From: Sphingobium sp. CCH11-B1
Lineage (GTDB): Bacteria > Pseudomonadota > Alphaproteobacteria > Sphingomonadales > Sphingomonadaceae
Direction of reading: 5' to 3'
NCBI RefSeq assembly: GCF_001556865.1
Contig: NZ_LSJY01000153.1
Coordinates: 1-45,695 of the forward strand
DNA: 45,695 nucleotides
Shown here piece after piece: positions 17,669 to 26,808 of this stretch. A program made the position numbers and the translations under genes. Each line of letters begins with the position of its first letter. The stretch's first letter is position 1. Below the pieces are notes generated by a model, which saw only the letters and a list, made by a program, of their open reading frames with translations, ran no database searches and was not told where the DNA came from.

Positions 17669-18301
17669 TCAAATCTCGGTGTTTTCGGCAAGGGCAAGCG
17701 CGTCCTCCACGTCGATCCCGAGATACCGCACCGTATTCTCGATCTTGCTGTGACCGAGAAGGATTTGGACGGCACGCAGGTTGCCGGTCGCCCTATAGAT
17801 TATCGATGCCTTCGTCCGCCGAAGCGAATGGGTGCCATACTCGCTTCGTATCAAACCGACCCCTGTCACCCATTCGTCGACAAGCCGAGCATACTGGCGG
17901 GTGCTCAGGTGCCCATTATGATCGACCCGGCTTGGGAACACATAATCGTCCACCGTACCACCTCTGCGTTCGAGCCACGCCAGCAAGCTCGCTCGAGCAT
18001 CTGGCAGCAGTTCAAACTGAACAGGTCGGCTCGTTTTCTGCTGCATGACGATTGCCCGCGTTCGGATTTGCCCGCCGCTGACAAGGTCGCCTATCTTCAT
18101 CTGCACCAGGTCGCAGCCCCGAAGCTTGCTGTCGATCGCCAGATCGAACAGCGCCCGATCCCGCAGGCGGCGGCGTTGATTGAGGTAGAACCGGATTTCC
18201 CAGATCTGCTTAGGTTTCAGAGCCCGTTTTGCGCCCACGGCCCTTCCGGCATTCCAGACCGGGCGTTTGGTGGGGACGAATTCAGTTTCAGGCATCTCCA
18301 T
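17669..18301 (-). CDS. Tyrosine recombinase / integrase, short form
   Basis: A 210-residue site-specific recombinase catalytic domain. The six active-site positions are recognisable, numbering from the ATG at 18301: Arg61 (SKLRGCDL), Lys89 (QKTSRPVQFEL), His158 and Arg161 (GTHSLRRTK), His184 (LLGHSKIENT) and nucleophile Tyr193 (TVRYLG). Most phage-type integrases carry a further SAM-like core-binding domain of about 100 residues; here only about 45 residues precede the catalytic part, as in many compact integrases in sphingomonad genomes. Start 18301 is preferred because AGGAGA lies about six bases upstream. Inverted repeats just downstream may be its recombination sites. Confidence 0.85.
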   Translation of the reverse strand: MEMPETEFVPTKRPVWNAGRAVGAKRALKPKQIWEIRFYLNQRRRLRDRALFDLAIDSKLRGCDLVQMKIGDLVSGGQIRTRAIVMQQKTSRPVQFELLPDARASLLAWLERRGGTVDDYVFPSRVDHNGHLSTRQYARLVDEWVTGVGLIRSEYGTHSLRRTKASIIYRATGNLRAVQILLGHSKIENTVRYLGIDVEDALALAENTEI

Positions 18302-18493
18302 GATCATTCTCCTATGGCCACATTGGCCATCTGTAGAACGCTTGCCGGCGAGGACGGGGGTGAGAATGGCTTGGGGCTTGTGCCGACCAACTAACGCTGT
18401 TCGTTAAATGAGTCCCGACGGCCGCTCTCGACAAAAGCTGCCTTTTGAACATTAGAATTGACGCCTTGAGTAGGGGGCCAGATCAATCTGGTA

Positions 18494-19942
18494 TTACGAT
18501 GGGGTGAGGCCGAGCGCGTCTTCATCGGCCGTTGCGGCGGCGAGCTCGGCTTTCGCAGCGGCAATGCGGGCCTGCGCCTCGATGAGCTTAATCTCGGCAT
18601 TAGTTGCGCTTTCCTCGCGCTGATTGACGAGGAAGAAGTCACTCGATCCCAGCTCGAAACGGCGACGTTCGGCTGCGGCCAAGCGCTGCGCCAGCGCCCA
18701 TTCTTTCCCCGAGGTTACGACCAACTGGTTTGCTGCTTCGACCTCGAGACCGATCGCGGTGACTTCAGCCCGGATCTTTTCAGCTAGAAACCGCTGCTTA
18801 ACCGTCAATTCGTCGATCTTCGCCTGGGTTTCGGCCAGCTTGCCCTTCGCCTTGCGGTTTTGCAGCGGTATCTTGAAGGTCACGCCGACGATCATCTCAA
18901 GCGGCGTGCGACTCCGCCCGCCCAGACCCGTTGGGCCGACGTCCTTGGCGATCTCCCCCCCAACGTCGAGCCGCGGCAGCATGTCGTTGCGGGCAAGAGC
19001 AAGCTTAACGGTCGCCTTGTCGATTTCCTCCAGCATGATGGCGAAGTCGGGACGGCCCTCCAAGTTGAAGGCGGCCCCCGTCCTAATCCCATCCAGCGCG
19101 GTAATGTCGGATGGCAGCCGCGTTTCATCAACGATGATCGGCGCGCCCTCCGCGTTGCGATAATAGAGCGACAGTTTGACGGCGGCGGCGCGAAAATCCT
19201 GCCGCGCTTCTAGGACATAAGCCTGTCGCCTGACGAGATTCACGTCGTTCTCGGTAAGCAGGATATCGGGTTTGGCCCCAAGCTGCACCTGACGCTCGAT
19301 GCCGTTGGTGCGCCCATCTGCCAGCGCAAGTAGTGCCTCATAGGCTTTGAGCTTCAGTCCGGCGCCGACCCACTTCTGATAAGCTTCCACCGCGCGCGCC
19401 TGGACGCCGATGCCCGTCGCCTTGGCCTCGAACCGGGCGATGTCGATATCGTTGCTCGCCAGCCGAAATTCCGAACGTCGCGCATCGACCAACCGGTCGC
19501 GGAGCAGCGAATAGAGCGCCCCGACCTTCAATTCGCCTAGGCGATTCGTGTAGGATTTGTCTTCATAGACGGGAAAATCGCCGCGCGACGCCCGGTACTG
19601 GCCGTAGAGATAGCCGCCATTGTCGCTCAGCGGCTGCTCGGCCTTGCTCGCGATTTCGGTGCCGTCATAATAGCCCTGTACGCGGCTGCGTCCTTCGACG
19701 GCGAAGACCGTGTCGAACGCGCCCTGCGCGGTCAGCGCTCGAGCCTCCGCTTGCCGGTTGCGCGCCAGCGCCGCGATGATGTCGGGTGCGGCACGGGCCG
19801 AAGATTGCAGCACCTCCTGCAACGTCAGCGTGCCGCTGATCGCTGGAGCAGAAGCGTTCGACACAGCGTCCTGCGCCTCAGCCGTAAAGGCCGGGGGAGC
19901 GCTCGCCAGCAAAACGACGCTGATCACGGTCCGCATCGTCAC
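18494..19942 (-). CDS. TolC-family outer-membrane efflux protein
   Basis: A 482-residue outer-membrane channel subunit with a signal peptide (VISVVLLASAPPAFTAEAQ) and two TolC repeat halves rich in long amphipathic helices (for example the region around LAEKIRAEVTAIGLEVEAAN). TolC trimers form the exit duct of type I secretion and efflux machines. The gene is third in the ABC-HlyD-TolC operon and starts with GTG at 19942, overlapping the HlyD stop as GTGA; ATG at 19936 is an alternative. The full three-part export set argues for a dedicated secretion or efflux system. Confidence 0.85.
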   Translation of the reverse strand: MTMRTVISVVLLASAPPAFTAEAQDAVSNASAPAISGTLTLQEVLQSSARAAPDIIAALARNRQAEARALTAQGAFDTVFAVEGRSRVQGYYDGTEIASKAEQPLSDNGGYLYGQYRASRGDFPVYEDKSYTNRLGELKVGALYSLLRDRLVDARRSEFRLASNDIDIARFEAKATGIGVQARAVEAYQKWVGAGLKLKAYEALLALADGRTNGIERQVQLGAKPDILLTENDVNLVRRQAYVLEARQDFRAAAVKLSLYYRNAEGAPIIVDETRLPSDITALDGIRTGAAFNLEGRPDFAIMLEEIDKATVKLALARNDMLPRLDVGGEIAKDVGPTGLGGRSRTPLEMIVGVTFKIPLQNRKAKGKLAETQAKIDELTVKQRFLAEKIRAEVTAIGLEVEAANQLVVTSGKEWALAQRLAAAERRRFELGSSDFFLVNQREESATNAEIKLIEAQARIAAAKAELAAATADEDALGLTPS

Positions 19943-21003
19943 TTCTTTTTCTTTTCGACCGAGCTTTTGTCCGATTTATCCTGTGCTTTATGAGCGACCT
20001 GATCCTGCCCGAAGTTCAATGGGAAATCGTTGAGCTGGCGCCATAGTTCATATCCGACGGTGACATTGTCGCCCTGGATCCAGCCCAATACCTTGCCGCC
20101 TTGGCGCACGAAGCGACGTGCGGGCCATGCGGGCTTGCCCGGCATCGGTTCGACCAGCACGCGGAACAGCCCGTCGGCGCGCGGCGTGGGGTCCACGGAA
20201 CGAACCTGGCCATCATAGATGCCGACGGCAAAAGCTGGCCACCCGCTGAACTGGAATGCTGGGAAGCCTTCAAACTCCAGCCGCACCGGACGCCCCTTGT
20301 CAACCAGCGGGATATCCCGCCCGTCAACGAACAGTTCCACCGCCCGCTCGATCCGTTCGGGCGCGACGGTCGCGAGGACAGTGCCGGCGGAAATCAAGGC
20401 TCCACCTGCAGCAGCATTGAGATCCTGGATACGCCCGTCACGCGGCGCTGTGACCACTTGCGCCGACTGCCGCATCTGTTTGACCTCGATCTGCTTCAAC
20501 TTGGCGCGCGCTTCGGCCAGCTTGGCGTTGGCATCGGCGACCTTGATCTGTGTCTGCTCATAATCACGCCGCGCGGCCAACCCCTCCGCAAAGAGCTGCG
20601 AGGTGCGACCCACGTCGATCGAGGCAACAGCGCGAGCCTGTTCAATTGCCGCGATCTGCGCCTCCACCTCCGCCTTTTCCGCGGCCAAACGCTCTAGGAA
20701 ATTCGGATCGACATCGACCACCTTCACGATCGGATCACCCGCTTTCACCAACTGGCCGTCCTGAACGAAGAAACGGTCCACACGGCCCTCCACCATCGAC
20801 GACACCTGTTGCAGCCGGTCGCTCGGATCAAGCGACGTGACCTGGCCGCCGCCCTGCGCCGTCTGCCGCCAGGGTACAAAAAGGATCGCGACGGCTAGGA
20901 AAATCCCCACTATAATGAGCCAGGCCACCACGATGACGACGCGTGGCGGGTTCAGCCCGGCAAGCGAGCGGAAGTGCGTCAGTTGCGTAGCGTTGATCGT
21001 CAC
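19939..21003 (-). CDS. HlyD-family membrane fusion (periplasmic adaptor) protein
   Basis: A 354-residue adaptor linking the ABC protein to TolC. After a short cytoplasmic tail a single membrane helix (VVIVVAWLIIVGIFLAVAIL) is followed by a biotinyl-lipoyl half-domain (VEGRVDRFFVQDGQLVKAGDPI), a coiled-coil hairpin (about 100 residues rich in Glu/Ala/Lys), and a beta-barrel domain. The GTG at 21003 is the likely start because it overlaps the ABC gene stop as GTGA; frames further upstream lie inside the ABC gene. The C-terminus is a short Lys-rich tail. Confidence 0.85.
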   Translation of the reverse strand: MTINATQLTHFRSLAGLNPPRVVIVVAWLIIVGIFLAVAILFVPWRQTAQGGGQVTSLDPSDRLQQVSSMVEGRVDRFFVQDGQLVKAGDPIVKVVDVDPNFLERLAAEKAEVEAQIAAIEQARAVASIDVGRTSQLFAEGLAARRDYEQTQIKVADANAKLAEARAKLKQIEVKQMRQSAQVVTAPRDGRIQDLNAAAGGALISAGTVLATVAPERIERAVELFVDGRDIPLVDKGRPVRLEFEGFPAFQFSGWPAFAVGIYDGQVRSVDPTPRADGLFRVLVEPMPGKPAWPARRFVRQGGKVLGWIQGDNVTVGYELWRQLNDFPLNFGQDQVAHKAQDKSDKSSVEKKKK

Positions 21004-22682
21004 GGCTGAATCTCCCTCTCGGCAAGGAACTGCGACAGCGCCGCCTTGTCCTCGAACTGACGCTGCGTTTGCGTGCCCAGCCATAATGAGCTGTCGAGAT
21101 CCGTCGCCTCGGGTCGTCCGGTGAACAGCAGGACCGTCGTCCCCCGTTCACGCAGCATCCGCAGTGTCGCGTGGAGCGCGCCGGCGGGCATCATGTCGTA
21201 CAGTTGGGACAACAGCAGTACCTTGGGACGGCTGATCAGCGCGGCTGCGACCTTAAGCTGCATGACTTCGACGATGGAGAGCGGTGATCCTGAACTTGCC
21301 AATCGTGTATCAAGGCCGCTAGAGAGACTGGAAATGCGCGTCGCCAGGCCCACGACATCCAGCACCTTCATGGTTATGGCGCTGTCCGCATTGCCTCCAG
21401 CCGCCATGGTCAGATATTCGCGAATAGTGACATCCACGATGGTGGGCCGGTTGAGCACCACGACCTCCGACCGCAACAGATACATATCGAAGCTGCCAAG
21501 ATCGCTGCCGCCGATCGTTAGCAGTCCGCGATCGGGATTGACGTGGCGCTTGAGCAGTAGCGCAATCTGATTTTCGACGCCCGGTTCAGCCGCAACGACG
21601 GCCTGCTCTCCGCTGTCGATCGCGAAGTCGAAGCGCGACCCGGCCAGTTCAACGTTGCGGAAGCGGACCGATCCGTCGGGTGGCGCTTGACCGCTCAGAC
21701 CCACAGGCTCCTGCGGGATCGCGAAGATTTGCGACAGTTCTTCCGAGCTGGCTACCAGATCGTAGAATGTATCGAGATACCAGCCAAGCTGGGCAATGCC
21801 ATAGAAGACCCCGGACAGGATGAGCTCTGCCGCGACAAGTTGCCCGATTGACAGCTGTCCTGCGAGGATGAGGTTCCCGCCGAGCGCCAGCAGGGCTGAA
21901 GCGGCAAAGGCATAGACCAGGAAATAGGCCAGAGCCTGCGCAAAACTATAGCGGAAATAACGGCGATGGGCGCGGATATAGTTCGCCGTCACCGCTTCCG
22001 AGCGATCCATCGCGAAGTTCAGATGCCGGGCCGATTTGTAGAAGCCGTTGGATGCGCCGACGCTCTCCAGCCATTGAGCGGCTTCATGTTTGGCATGGGA
22101 TACCCCGACGGCGCCCGTGATTGCCCCGTGGCGCCACAGCATCCAGATCAAAAGGCAGGTCACCACCAGAATGATGTTGAAGGCAAGGAAGAAGGGGTGG
22201 TAAAAACTCGTAACCACCAGCCCCACCGCACCCTGGAGGACGATGGTGAACGCGCCGATGACAAGGCTTGGCACCGATTTCTGGACGACAACCATGTCGA
22301 AGTAGCGGTTGAACAGGCTGCCCCGGCTTTCATCGGCGAAGAACGGGTTCTGCGCATGGACTGCCCGCACCGTGACTTCAGCGACCACCCGCGCAAACAG
22401 GCGGCGTTCGAACATGGTCAGCAGGTAGAGGCGTAGCGCGCTGAGGCACGCCACCAGCAGCAGGAGCACCAGCACAACGCCTGACAGTATCCACAGCGGT
22501 GCGACCAGCGCCGTACGTGCCACCGAATTGATGAGTAGCTGGACAGAAATCGGCGTCGCCAAGGAAAGAAGCGTGATGGCGAGCGTGTAGACGATGCCGA
22601 CATTGACATAGCCCCTGTCCGGGCCAACGATCTCGCCCACCCATGCGGCGGCTTGCCGCAAACCAAACTGCCCGCTAGCCAA
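21000..22682 (-). CDS. ABC exporter with degenerate (motif-less) ATPase domain
   Basis: A 560-residue half-transporter: six membrane helices in residues 25-310, then an ABC fold. The nucleotide-binding domain aligns in order with exporter ATPases but every catalytic motif is lost: the Walker A position reads AAEPGVENQ (364-372, no GKS/T), the Q-loop reads VVVLNR, the signature reads SPLSIVE (466-472, not LSGGQ), Walker B ends LLLSQ (no Asp-Glu), and the H-loop reads FTGRPEA (no His). The frame is fully open and conserved in length, so this is not a fresh pseudogene. There is no C39 peptidase domain. Start is TTG at 22682 or a later GTG. It heads the exporter operon. Confidence 0.8.
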   Translation of the reverse strand: MASGQFGLRQAAAWVGEIVGPDRGYVNVGIVYTLAITLLSLATPISVQLLINSVARTALVAPLWILSGVVLVLLLLVACLSALRLYLLTMFERRLFARVVAEVTVRAVHAQNPFFADESRGSLFNRYFDMVVVQKSVPSLVIGAFTIVLQGAVGLVVTSFYHPFFLAFNIILVVTCLLIWMLWRHGAITGAVGVSHAKHEAAQWLESVGASNGFYKSARHLNFAMDRSEAVTANYIRAHRRYFRYSFAQALAYFLVYAFAASALLALGGNLILAGQLSIGQLVAAELILSGVFYGIAQLGWYLDTFYDLVASSEELSQIFAIPQEPVGLSGQAPPDGSVRFRNVELAGSRFDFAIDSGEQAVVAAEPGVENQIALLLKRHVNPDRGLLTIGGSDLGSFDMYLLRSEVVVLNRPTIVDVTIREYLTMAAGGNADSAITMKVLDVVGLATRISSLSSGLDTRLASSGSPLSIVEVMQLKVAAALISRPKVLLLSQLYDMMPAGALHATLRMLRERGTTVLLFTGRPEATDLDSSLWLGTQTQRQFEDKAALSQFLAEREIQP

Positions 22683-23139
22683 TTTCTTACACCCCGATTT
22701 TTACGTTCGGCCTATTATCAAACAACCCCAGACTTCGACAAGGTTTGCATGCTGCACAGCAACATTTGCTTACGGAGGGTTATAGCGGGTGCACGTAAAG
22801 GAGCTTGCCGATGGCCGAATGCGTCGGACACCGTATCTCCAACGGAGGTAACGACGGCGTTGCCAAATGGCATTAACGGGTGTGAATGCCGTTCGGTAAT
22901 TTGCAAGGTCGGGAATGGCCGCTGTCAGCGAATGCCGACGTTCTCCCTACATACGCGAATGGCGGGAAAGTCCCACGACCTTCCGGCGGCAGGCGAGCAA
23001 CCCGTGCCGTTCCAGGCTCGCGCATGAGCGGCAGCTCTCGCCAGCAAAGCCGACGTCTGCGTTCAATGTCAACGCAGGCGGGTAAACAGGCAATGCGGTC
23101 CATTGCCGCCTACCGAGCCATATCCGGGTCCTGGTTTCC
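22683..23139. other. Intergenic region upstream of the exporter operon
   Basis: About 457 bases between the ABC gene start and the end of cueR, both on minus. The exporter promoter should be here. A small dyad TGCCA-AA-TGGCA lies near 22861. I see no convincing gene; small frames here lack ribosome sites and recognisable products. Confidence 0.4.
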
Positions 23140-23556
23140 TCATCGAACGCCCGCGGCGTCGCGGTCGTCCTCGCCAGACATGCGCTCGATGATCGGGCAA
23201 TCGGGGCGGTCGTCCCCATGGCAGCGCTCCGCCAGTTCGAGCAGCGTCTGGCGCAGTGCCTGAAGCGCTTCTGCCTTGCGGCCGAGTTCTTCCGCGCGGG
23301 CGACGGCGAGTGCCTTCACTTCGGCGCTGGCGCGCTGGCTGTTGCTCCACAGCCCGAGGAGATCGCGAATATCCTCGATCGGAAAGCCGAGGTCGCGCGC
23401 ATTGGCGATGAAGCGCAGGCGGTGGACATCGGCATCGGCATAATCGCGATAGCCGCTGTCCCGGCGCGGCGGCGCCGGGATCAGGCCGATCTTCTCATAA
23501 TGGCGGATCATCCGCTGCGAGACGCCGCTCGCCTGCGAGGCCGCGCCGATATTCAC
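23140..23556 (-). CDS. cueR: Cu(I)-responsive MerR-family regulator CueR
   Basis: A 138-residue MerR protein: winged HTH at residues 1-70 ([27 protein letters not shown]), a dimerisation helix, and a C-terminal metal loop CHGDDRPDC. The two Cys fall at 112 and 120 with Ser at 77, the same numbering as E. coli CueR, which senses monovalent copper. The GTG start at 23556 overlaps the copA ATPase stop as GTGA, so sensor and pump are cotranscribed. It should bind the dyads in the 25940-26010 control region. Confidence 0.9.
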   Translation of the reverse strand: MNIGAASQASGVSQRMIRHYEKIGLIPAPPRRDSGYRDYADADVHRLRFIANARDLGFPIEDIRDLLGLWSNSQRASAEVKALAVARAEELGRKAEALQALRQTLLELAERCHGDDRPDCPIIERMSGEDDRDAAGVR

Positions 23557-25916
23557 AGCTTCACCCGGTTGAGGCGCAGCGCGTTGGCGACGACGCTCAC
23601 CGACGACAGCGCCATCGCCGCCGCCGCGATCATCGGCGAGAGCAGGATGCCGAAGACCGGATAGAGCAGCCCCGCCGCGATCGGCACACCCGCCGCGTTG
23701 TAGATGAAAGCGAAGAACAGGTTGTGCCGGATATTCGACATCGTCGCCTCACTGAGCTGGCGGGCCCGGACGATGCCGTTGAGATCGCCCTTGAGCAAGG
23801 TCACGCCCGCGCTTTCCATGGCAACGTCGGTGCCATGTCCCATCGCGATGCCGACGTCGGCCGCCGCCAGCGCCGGGGCATCATTGACGCCATCGCCCGC
23901 CATGGCGACGACGCGGCCTTCCTGCTTCAGCCGCGCGACGACATTCGCCTTCTGGTCGGGCAGCACATCGGCCTCGACCGCATCGATGCCGAGTTGACGC
24001 GCAACCGCTTCAGCCGTGGTGCGATTATCGCCGGTCAGCATCACCACCTTGATGCCGTCGGCGCGCAGGGCGGCCAGCGCCTCGGGTGTCGTCGGCTTGA
24101 TCGGATCGGCGATGGCGAAAATCCCCACGGCCCGATCATCCAGCCCCATGAAGATCGTCGTCGCGCCATCGCCGCGAAGTGCATCGGCCTCGGCGACAAG
24201 CGGCGCGGTATCGATCCCCGATTCCGCCAGGAAGCGCGCATTCCCCAATGTGACCCGCTTGCCTTCGACGGTGCCCAGCGCCCCCTTGCCGGTGGGTGAA
24301 TCGAAATCGCTGACGGGAGGAATGTCGATGCCTCGGCCCGTCGCCGCATCGACGATCGCCAGCGCCAGCGGATGCTCCGAGGCGCGCTCGACGCCGGCGG
24401 CAATCCGCAGCAACCCGCTTTCCGCATAGCCATCCGCCGCGACGATCCGGGTGACGGCGGGCTTGCCTTCGGTCAGCGTGCCGGTCTTGTCGACGACCAG
24501 CGTGTCGACCTTCTCCATATGCTCCAGCGCTTCGGCATTCTTGATCAGCACGCCAAGCCCCGCCCCGCGCCCGACGCCGACCATGATCGACATCGGCGTC
24601 GCCAGCCCCAATGCGCAGGGGCAGGCGATGATCAGCACCGATACCGCCGCGATCAGCCCATGGGCAAAGCGCGGCTCCGGTCCCCAGACGCCCCAGATGA
24701 CGAAGGCGAGGACAGCGACCCCGATGACAACCGGCACGAACCAGCCCGAGACCTGATCGGCCATGCGCTGGATCGGCGCGCGCGAGCGCTGCGCCTCGGC
24801 GACCATCTGGACGATGCGCGACAGCATGGTATCGCGCCCGACCTTGTCGGCGCGGATGACCAGGGCACCGCTCTGGTTCATCGTGCCGCCGATCACGCTG
24901 TCGCCATCCGACTTGGTGACGGGCATGGATTCGCCCGTGACCATCGATTCATCGAGCGCCGAACGCCCTTCCTCGACCACGCCGTCAACCGGCACCTTTT
25001 CGCCCGGCCGCACCCGCAGCCGGTCCCCCACCGCCACATCCTCCAGCGGGATTTCCGCCTCGCTGCCGTCCTCGGCGATGCGCCGAGCGGTTTTCGGGGC
25101 AAGGTTGAGCAATGCCTTGATCGCGCCCGATGTGCGTTCGCGCGCGCGCAGTTCCAGCACCTGCCCCAGCAGCACCAGCACGGTAATGACGGCGGCCGCC
25201 TCGAAATAGACCGCGACGGTCCCGTCAGCGGCGCGGAAGGCGTCCGGGAAGATACCGGGCGCCAGCGTCGCGACGACGCTATAGGCCCATGCGACGCCGG
25301 TCCCCATCGCGATCAGCGTGAACATGTTGAGATTGCGCGTCTTCAGCGAAGCCCAGCCGCGCTCGAAAAAGGGCCACCCCGCCCACAGCACGACCGGCGT
25401 CGCCAGCGCGAACTGGATCCAGATCGACAGCTTCATGGGCACGAGATGATGCAGCGCCGGGAAAAGGTGCCCGCCCATTTCGAGGATGAAGACCGGGAGG
25501 GCCAGCGCAAGGCCAATCCAGAAACGCCGTGTCATGTCGAGCAGCTCGGCGCTGGGTCCGGTATCGGCGCTGACCATTTCCGGCTCAAGCCCCATGCCGC
25601 AGATCGGGCAGGCGCCGGGATGGTCCTGCCGGATCTCCGGATGCATCGGGCAGGTCCACATCGTCCCCGGCGGCGCATCGACGGGTTCGACGGCGGACTT
25701 GTTCAGATGCGCTTCCGGGTCCGCAATGAACTTCTCGCGGCAGCCGGGGCTGCAAAAATGATAGTCGTGGCCAGCATAGGTCGCGTGATGCGCGGTTTTT
25801 TCGGGATCGACCGTCATGCCGCAAACCGGGTCGACCACCAGTCCGGCGGAATGCTTGCCATGGTCACCACAACAACTGTGGACACCGGAATGAACGCCAT
25901 GTTTCGACTCGGCCAT
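23553..25916 (-). CDS. copA: Copper-translocating P1B-type ATPase
   Basis: A 787-residue pump that exports Cu(I) from the cytoplasm using ATP. Instead of the usual HMA domains the N-terminus carries a YHS domain (residues about 25-72, [10 protein letters not shown] and [10 protein letters not shown]) and a heavy-metal-binding CPMHPE....CPICGM module (89-108). Then come eight membrane helices with TGES at 327-330, the metal-site CPC at 432-434, the phosphorylation motif DKTGT at 476-480 and a SEHPLA motif. Start at 25916 has GGAGA upstream; an in-frame ATG at 25979 lies inside the promoter region. It forms an operon with cueR. Confidence 0.92.
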   Translation of the reverse strand: MAESKHGVHSGVHSCCGDHGKHSAGLVVDPVCGMTVDPEKTAHHATYAGHDYHFCSPGCREKFIADPEAHLNKSAVEPVDAPPGTMWTCPMHPEIRQDHPGACPICGMGLEPEMVSADTGPSAELLDMTRRFWIGLALALPVFILEMGGHLFPALHHLVPMKLSIWIQFALATPVVLWAGWPFFERGWASLKTRNLNMFTLIAMGTGVAWAYSVVATLAPGIFPDAFRAADGTVAVYFEAAAVITVLVLLGQVLELRARERTSGAIKALLNLAPKTARRIAEDGSEAEIPLEDVAVGDRLRVRPGEKVPVDGVVEEGRSALDESMVTGESMPVTKSDGDSVIGGTMNQSGALVIRADKVGRDTMLSRIVQMVAEAQRSRAPIQRMADQVSGWFVPVVIGVAVLAFVIWGVWGPEPRFAHGLIAAVSVLIIACPCALGLATPMSIMVGVGRGAGLGVLIKNAEALEHMEKVDTLVVDKTGTLTEGKPAVTRIVAADGYAESGLLRIAAGVERASEHPLALAIVDAATGRGIDIPPVSDFDSPTGKGALGTVEGKRVTLGNARFLAESGIDTAPLVAEADALRGDGATTIFMGLDDRAVGIFAIADPIKPTTPEALAALRADGIKVVMLTGDNRTTAEAVARQLGIDAVEADVLPDQKANVVARLKQEGRVVAMAGDGVNDAPALAAADVGIAMGHGTDVAMESAGVTLLKGDLNGIVRARQLSEATMSNIRHNLFFAFIYNAAGVPIAAGLLYPVFGILLSPMIAAAAMALSSVSVVANALRLNRVKL

Positions 25917-25941
25917 CAACCGTCTCCTTCTATCGCAGGGC

Positions 25942-25972
25942 AAGATGGAGTTTGACACCATGTCAGAGTCAA
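25942..25972 (-). promoter_or_regulatory. MerR-type copA promoter with dyad in a 19-base spacer
   Basis: On minus, -35 TTGACT (25967-25972) and a weak -10 CATCTT (25942-25947) are separated by 19 bases. The spacer holds an imperfect dyad, TGACA-TGG-TGTCA extended to 8 of 10 matches. The long spacer and central dyad are diagnostic of MerR-family promoters. The -10 is 26 bases before the copA start. Confidence 0.55.
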
Positions 25973-25979
25973 TAGGCAC

Positions 25980-26010
25980 TTTACCTTATCATTGTGTCAA
26001 GGTGCATGAA
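25980..26010 (+). promoter_or_regulatory. Second MerR-type promoter for the plus-strand copper genes
   Basis: A 21-base dyad with arms ACCTT (25983-25987) and AAGGT (25999-26003) has the geometry of the CueR operator. TTTACC at 25980-25985 and CATGAA at 26005-26010, with a 19-base spacer, would be -35 and -10. It points toward the small copper protein at 26087. Confidence 0.45.
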
Positions 26011-26086
26011 GGGTTCGAAAAGGATTCGAATCGTTGTCACCCAAGGCCCAACCGCCCAACAGGCCCCACCACCCAACAGGATTGCG

Positions 26087-26425
26087 ATGAAGTTGCTTTC
26101 GTCGCTCCTGATTGCGCTTGCCATGCTCGTCTCGTCCGTATCGATGGCGAGCGGCACTGCAACGGCTATGCCGCATCAGGGTGCGATGGAGATGGCTTCG
26201 GTCGCGGGGCATTGCGCCGGGAGTGAATCTCCCTCCCATCGTAAATCACCCGAACCCGGCATGCACTGCGCCGTTGCCTGCGCGGCGTTCCCGGCAATGC
26301 CTTCCCTCATCGAGCAGTTGGATCGGCCAACAAAGGCCTTATATTCTGTTGCGGGACAGAAACATCTCATCGCGATCACGCTTGAGAGAGACACGCCGCC
26401 GCCGCGCATGATTCCGGGGAATTGA
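26087..26425 (+). CDS. Small exported protein of the copper cluster, unknown family
   Basis: A 112-residue product from the ATG at 26087, chosen for its signal peptide (MKLLSSLLIALAMLVSSVS) and CAGGA upstream. The mature part has His, Met and Cys clusters: PHQGAMEMASVAGHCAG and PGMHCAVACAAFPAM. These are typical of small periplasmic copper-handling proteins found beside cop genes, and the position right after a MerR-type promoter supports that. I do not recognise a named family. Confidence 0.6.
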   Translation: MKLLSSLLIALAMLVSSVSMASGTATAMPHQGAMEMASVAGHCAGSESPSHRKSPEPGMHCAVACAAFPAMPSLIEQLDRPTKALYSVAGQKHLIAITLERDTPPPRMIPGN

Positions 26426-26455
26426 GGTTCATCCACTTTCTTCCGGAGATTAGTC

Positions 26456-26722
26456 ATGAAGTTGATAATTGCTGCGATCACGATGATGATCGCCATGCCA
26501 GCCTTCGCCCAGAGCGCCGCACCGGCCGATGTGCGCACCCCACCCACCAGCCAGGGCGAAAAGACCGGCCATGACGGGCATGAAGGTCACGATATGTCCA
26601 GCGGCTGCTGCGACAAGGGGGCTGATGGCAAGATGGCCTGCTGCGAGAAAATGAAGGCCGAGGGCAAGGCGGAGGCGCCTGCCGCCGATCCGCATGCCGG
26701 ACATGGCATGAGTCAGCACTGA
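26456..26722 (+). CDS. Small periplasmic Cys/His-rich metal-binding protein
   Basis: An 88-residue product with a signal peptide (MKLIIAAITMMIAMPAFA) and a low-complexity mature part: HDGHEGHDM, then SGCCDKG and MACCEKM Cys pairs, and a C-terminal DPHAGHGM. The same DPHAGH unit recurs in PcoB two genes downstream. The Cys pairs and His/Met repeats would bind several copper ions. A probable copper buffer or chaperone; no named family is claimed. Confidence 0.7.
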   Translation: MKLIIAAITMMIAMPAFAQSAAPADVRTPPTSQGEKTGHDGHEGHDMSSGCCDKGADGKMACCEKMKAEGKAEAPAADPHAGHGMSQH

Positions 26723-26808
26723 TCGAACGCAAACCGGGAGGCGGCTTTCCCGTCTCCCGGCCCATTCAGCACATAGCGGGCTCCCCCGATGGAGCCGAGG
26801 ACAATATC

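Noticed and set aside
17660..17690. GGTTCAAATCTC resembling a tRNA T-loop next to the recombinase
   Set aside because: The flanking bases do not form a T-stem, and the sequence is the coding end of the recombinase.
18494..22682. Linking the exporter operon directly to the double-glycine peptide at 45512
   Set aside because: The ABC protein lacks the C39 peptidase domain needed to cut such leaders and is over 20 kb away; no evidence beyond both being export-related.
22718..22906. Small minus frame upstream of the exporter, tested as a possible export substrate
   Set aside because: No double-glycine or other leader motif, no ribosome site; it is probably the exporter leader region.
24372..25955. 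Long plus-strand frame opposite the copper ATPase
   Set aside because: Antisense to a well-supported P1B ATPase; the His/Arg-rich product is typical of codon-bias artefacts.
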